A stretch of 18,141 nucleotides of DNA from Amoeboradix gromovi (Eukaryota; Sanchytriomycota; Sanchytriomycetes; Sanchytriales; Sanchytriaceae). The notes beneath the pieces are model-generated. The model ran no database searches, was not told the origin of the DNA, and saw only the letters and a list, made by a program, of their open reading frames with translations. Positions 17,144 to 18,141 of this stretch are shown piece by piece. Position 1 is the first letter of the stretch. Each line of letters opens with the position of its first letter. The position numbers and the translations under genes were made by a program. Location: NCBI GenBank assembly GCA_018985225.1, contig JADGIF010000132.1, positions 1 through 18,141 of the forward strand. Reading direction: 5' to 3'.

Positions 17144-17818
17144 ATGCTGATACTCTATGCGCAATTGGTTATCGCAGTGATGGCTGCAAAGGATATTGAA
17201 CGTCTTAGACGCTCAGAGAATTATTATAACGACAGAAGCATGATGAGACTTAATATTCTCAATGAAGCCATAGGTCTTATGGGGCACTCCATCATAAATC
17301 CTATCCCAGGGCCAGGGTTAAACTATAATGATCTGGCAATCCGAGCACTTCGAAAATTAAGCTTCTTAAGGGCCACGCCAGGTGAATGGAGACTCTTTCT
17401 CACAATGCCAAATAATAATGCTGTAGTAGTGGAAGAATTAATGAGAAAGTTTTGGGAGGAGAACGGGAAACTACTGCAGGAAAATATTGCTTTGGCCAAA
17501 GGATTAGAAAGAACTGGTGGCCCAAACTTTCAAGACTCTAAAAGGATTATTTTAGATCAATTAAAAGTGGATTCAGTGAATAAACTAGAAAGGTTGAAAC
17601 AACACTATACACGTGAACTCTCAAAACTAAAAACTTCAGAACCAGGGCGTTGGGATAGTATTTCGGAAAATAATGTTATCAAACTAACCTTTAAAAAGTT
17701 AGCGGAGGAATTTGAATTCCGAAGATTAAAAATCCCAACAGGAGCCCTCCAGATAGAACCGGTTTTGAGGTATGGCACTATGGAGGGTCCAAAAGTTCGG
17801 AGGGTAGTACTTGCTTGA
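17144..17818 (+). CDS. orphan helical protein next to the right repeat
   Basis: From the first ATG this encodes 224 residues; a GTG at 17099 gives 239 residues and the frame is open back to 17081, so an upstream exon is possible. It is rich in Arg, Lys, Glu and Leu and mostly helical (AVMAAKDIERLRRSENYYN, ELMRKFWEENGKLLQENIAL, SVNKLERLKQHYTRELSKL), with a proline-glycine stretch NPIPGPGLNYND at about residue 50 and a C-terminal strand-like part (LKIPTGALQIEPVLRYG). No known domain is recognised. The stop TGA overlaps AATAAA, a pattern shared with other genes here. Its place between a possible nuclease remnant and the inverted repeat suggests a lineage-specific or element-linked gene family, but that is inference. 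Confidence 0.55.
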   Translation: MLILYAQLVIAVMAAKDIERLRRSENYYNDRSMMRLNILNEAIGLMGHSIINPIPGPGLNYNDLAIRALRKLSFLRATPGEWRLFLTMPNNNAVVVEELMRKFWEENGKLLQENIALAKGLERTGGPNFQDSKRIILDQLKVDSVNKLERLKQHYTRELSKLKTSEPGRWDSISENNVIKLTFKKLAEEFEFRRLKIPTGALQIEPVLRYGTMEGPKVRRVVLA

Positions 17819-17952
17819 ATAAACTTTTAGCGGCGAAAAAAAGCTATTTATAAATCTTTTGTTAAGCAAATGCGTGATAGCATATTCTCTCCAGCATTTT
17901 CTAATTTTCTCTTAATTTCTCATCGCAATCACAAATAATAGTACACTTGCCG

Positions 17953-18074
17953 TTGGGACACCAAATATAAAAGCTAGACTAACTCGTTTTTAAAGGAGGT
18001 GCACCATACAGAGGAAATGCTATCATTAATAAAAGATCTTCTATTATACAAAGATTCTCTCATTAATTGTATTC
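17953..18074 (-). repeat. right copy of the terminal inverted repeat
   Basis: Its reverse complement matches bases 1-120 (about 107 of 117 aligned bases, two small gaps). It starts TTGGGACACCAAATATAA at the inner edge and runs to GTATTC, where the left copy is cut by the window start. Sequence just inside the two copies does not match, so the inner boundary is well defined. The 67 bases after it (18075-18141) have no visible counterpart; they carry AAGACC and GGTCTT as a possible short hairpin (18096-18137). Confidence 0.9.
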
Positions 18075-18141
18075 CTCTTTTCAAAATAAAACTAGAAGAC
18101 CCTGCATCTCGTTCAAATATATGAGGTCTTTGAGCATCTAA

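Noticed and set aside
1-18141. Ciliate-type altered genetic code, suggested by tiny introns and inverted terminal repeats
   Set aside because: TAA, TAG and TGA all terminate genes at or near family-expected ends and do not occur inside conserved coding regions.
1-18141. CRISPR array, riboswitch or bacterial operon signals
   Set aside because: No regular short repeats with spacers, and the gene content is eukaryotic; GGAGG before the thiolase ATG is taken as chance.

Overview
The window is nuclear DNA from a compact, A+T-rich eukaryote. The recognisable genes are housekeeping genes of a eukaryotic cell: RTF2, NUP160/NUP120, ERV2, VPS15/PIK3R4, SIN3 and an ERG10-type thiolase, plus an RPGRIP1L-like ciliary transition-zone gene. 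TAA, TAG and TGA all end genes where homology predicts an end, so the standard code applies. The RPGRIP1L-like gene suggests a lineage that makes, or recently made, a flagellum. The short secreted I9 inhibitor and the ERV2-type oxidase would fit an early-diverging fungus-like lineage or another small-genome protist, but the sequence alone does not settle the taxon.

Layout: a repeat occupies bases 1-120 and returns inverted at 17953-18074, with a 24-base part repeated at 157-180. Then come two small helical proteins of unknown function (+), RTF2 (-), a secreted I9 inhibitor-like protein (+, sharing a short divergent promoter with RTF2), a gap, the RPGRIP1L-like gene (-), a gap, and a tight plus-strand cluster NUP160-ERV2-VPS15, in which ERV2 and VPS15 appear to overlap. 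After another gap come SIN3 and the thiolase. The right flank is poor in recognisable genes: a small orphan ORF, a fragment resembling the C-terminal zinc ribbon of Fanzor/TnpB nucleases, an orphan 224-residue ORF, and the inverted repeat.

The most notable signal is splicing. Three genes are broken or wrongly ended in a plain ORF reading, and each is repaired by removing exactly 19 bases that begin GTAWT and end CTWATWTAG. These are at 7770-7788 (NUP160), 14404-14422 (SIN3) and 16193-16211 (thiolase). The thiolase and SIN3 repairs restore conserved family sequence on both sides, so a 19-nucleotide intron class is well supported. Retaining any of the three introns would give an early stop.

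The genes do not form a pathway. VPS15 acts in endosomal/autophagic PI3-kinase signalling, ERV2 in ER disulfide formation, NUP160 in the nuclear pore, SIN3 in histone deacetylation, RTF2 at stalled replication forks, and the thiolase in acetoacetyl-CoA metabolism. The close packing (gaps of 11-120 bases, stop codons overlapping AATAAA, gene overlap, minimal introns) shows strong genome compaction. A few longer non-coding gaps of 450-850 bases hold diverged repeats and doubtful small ORFs.
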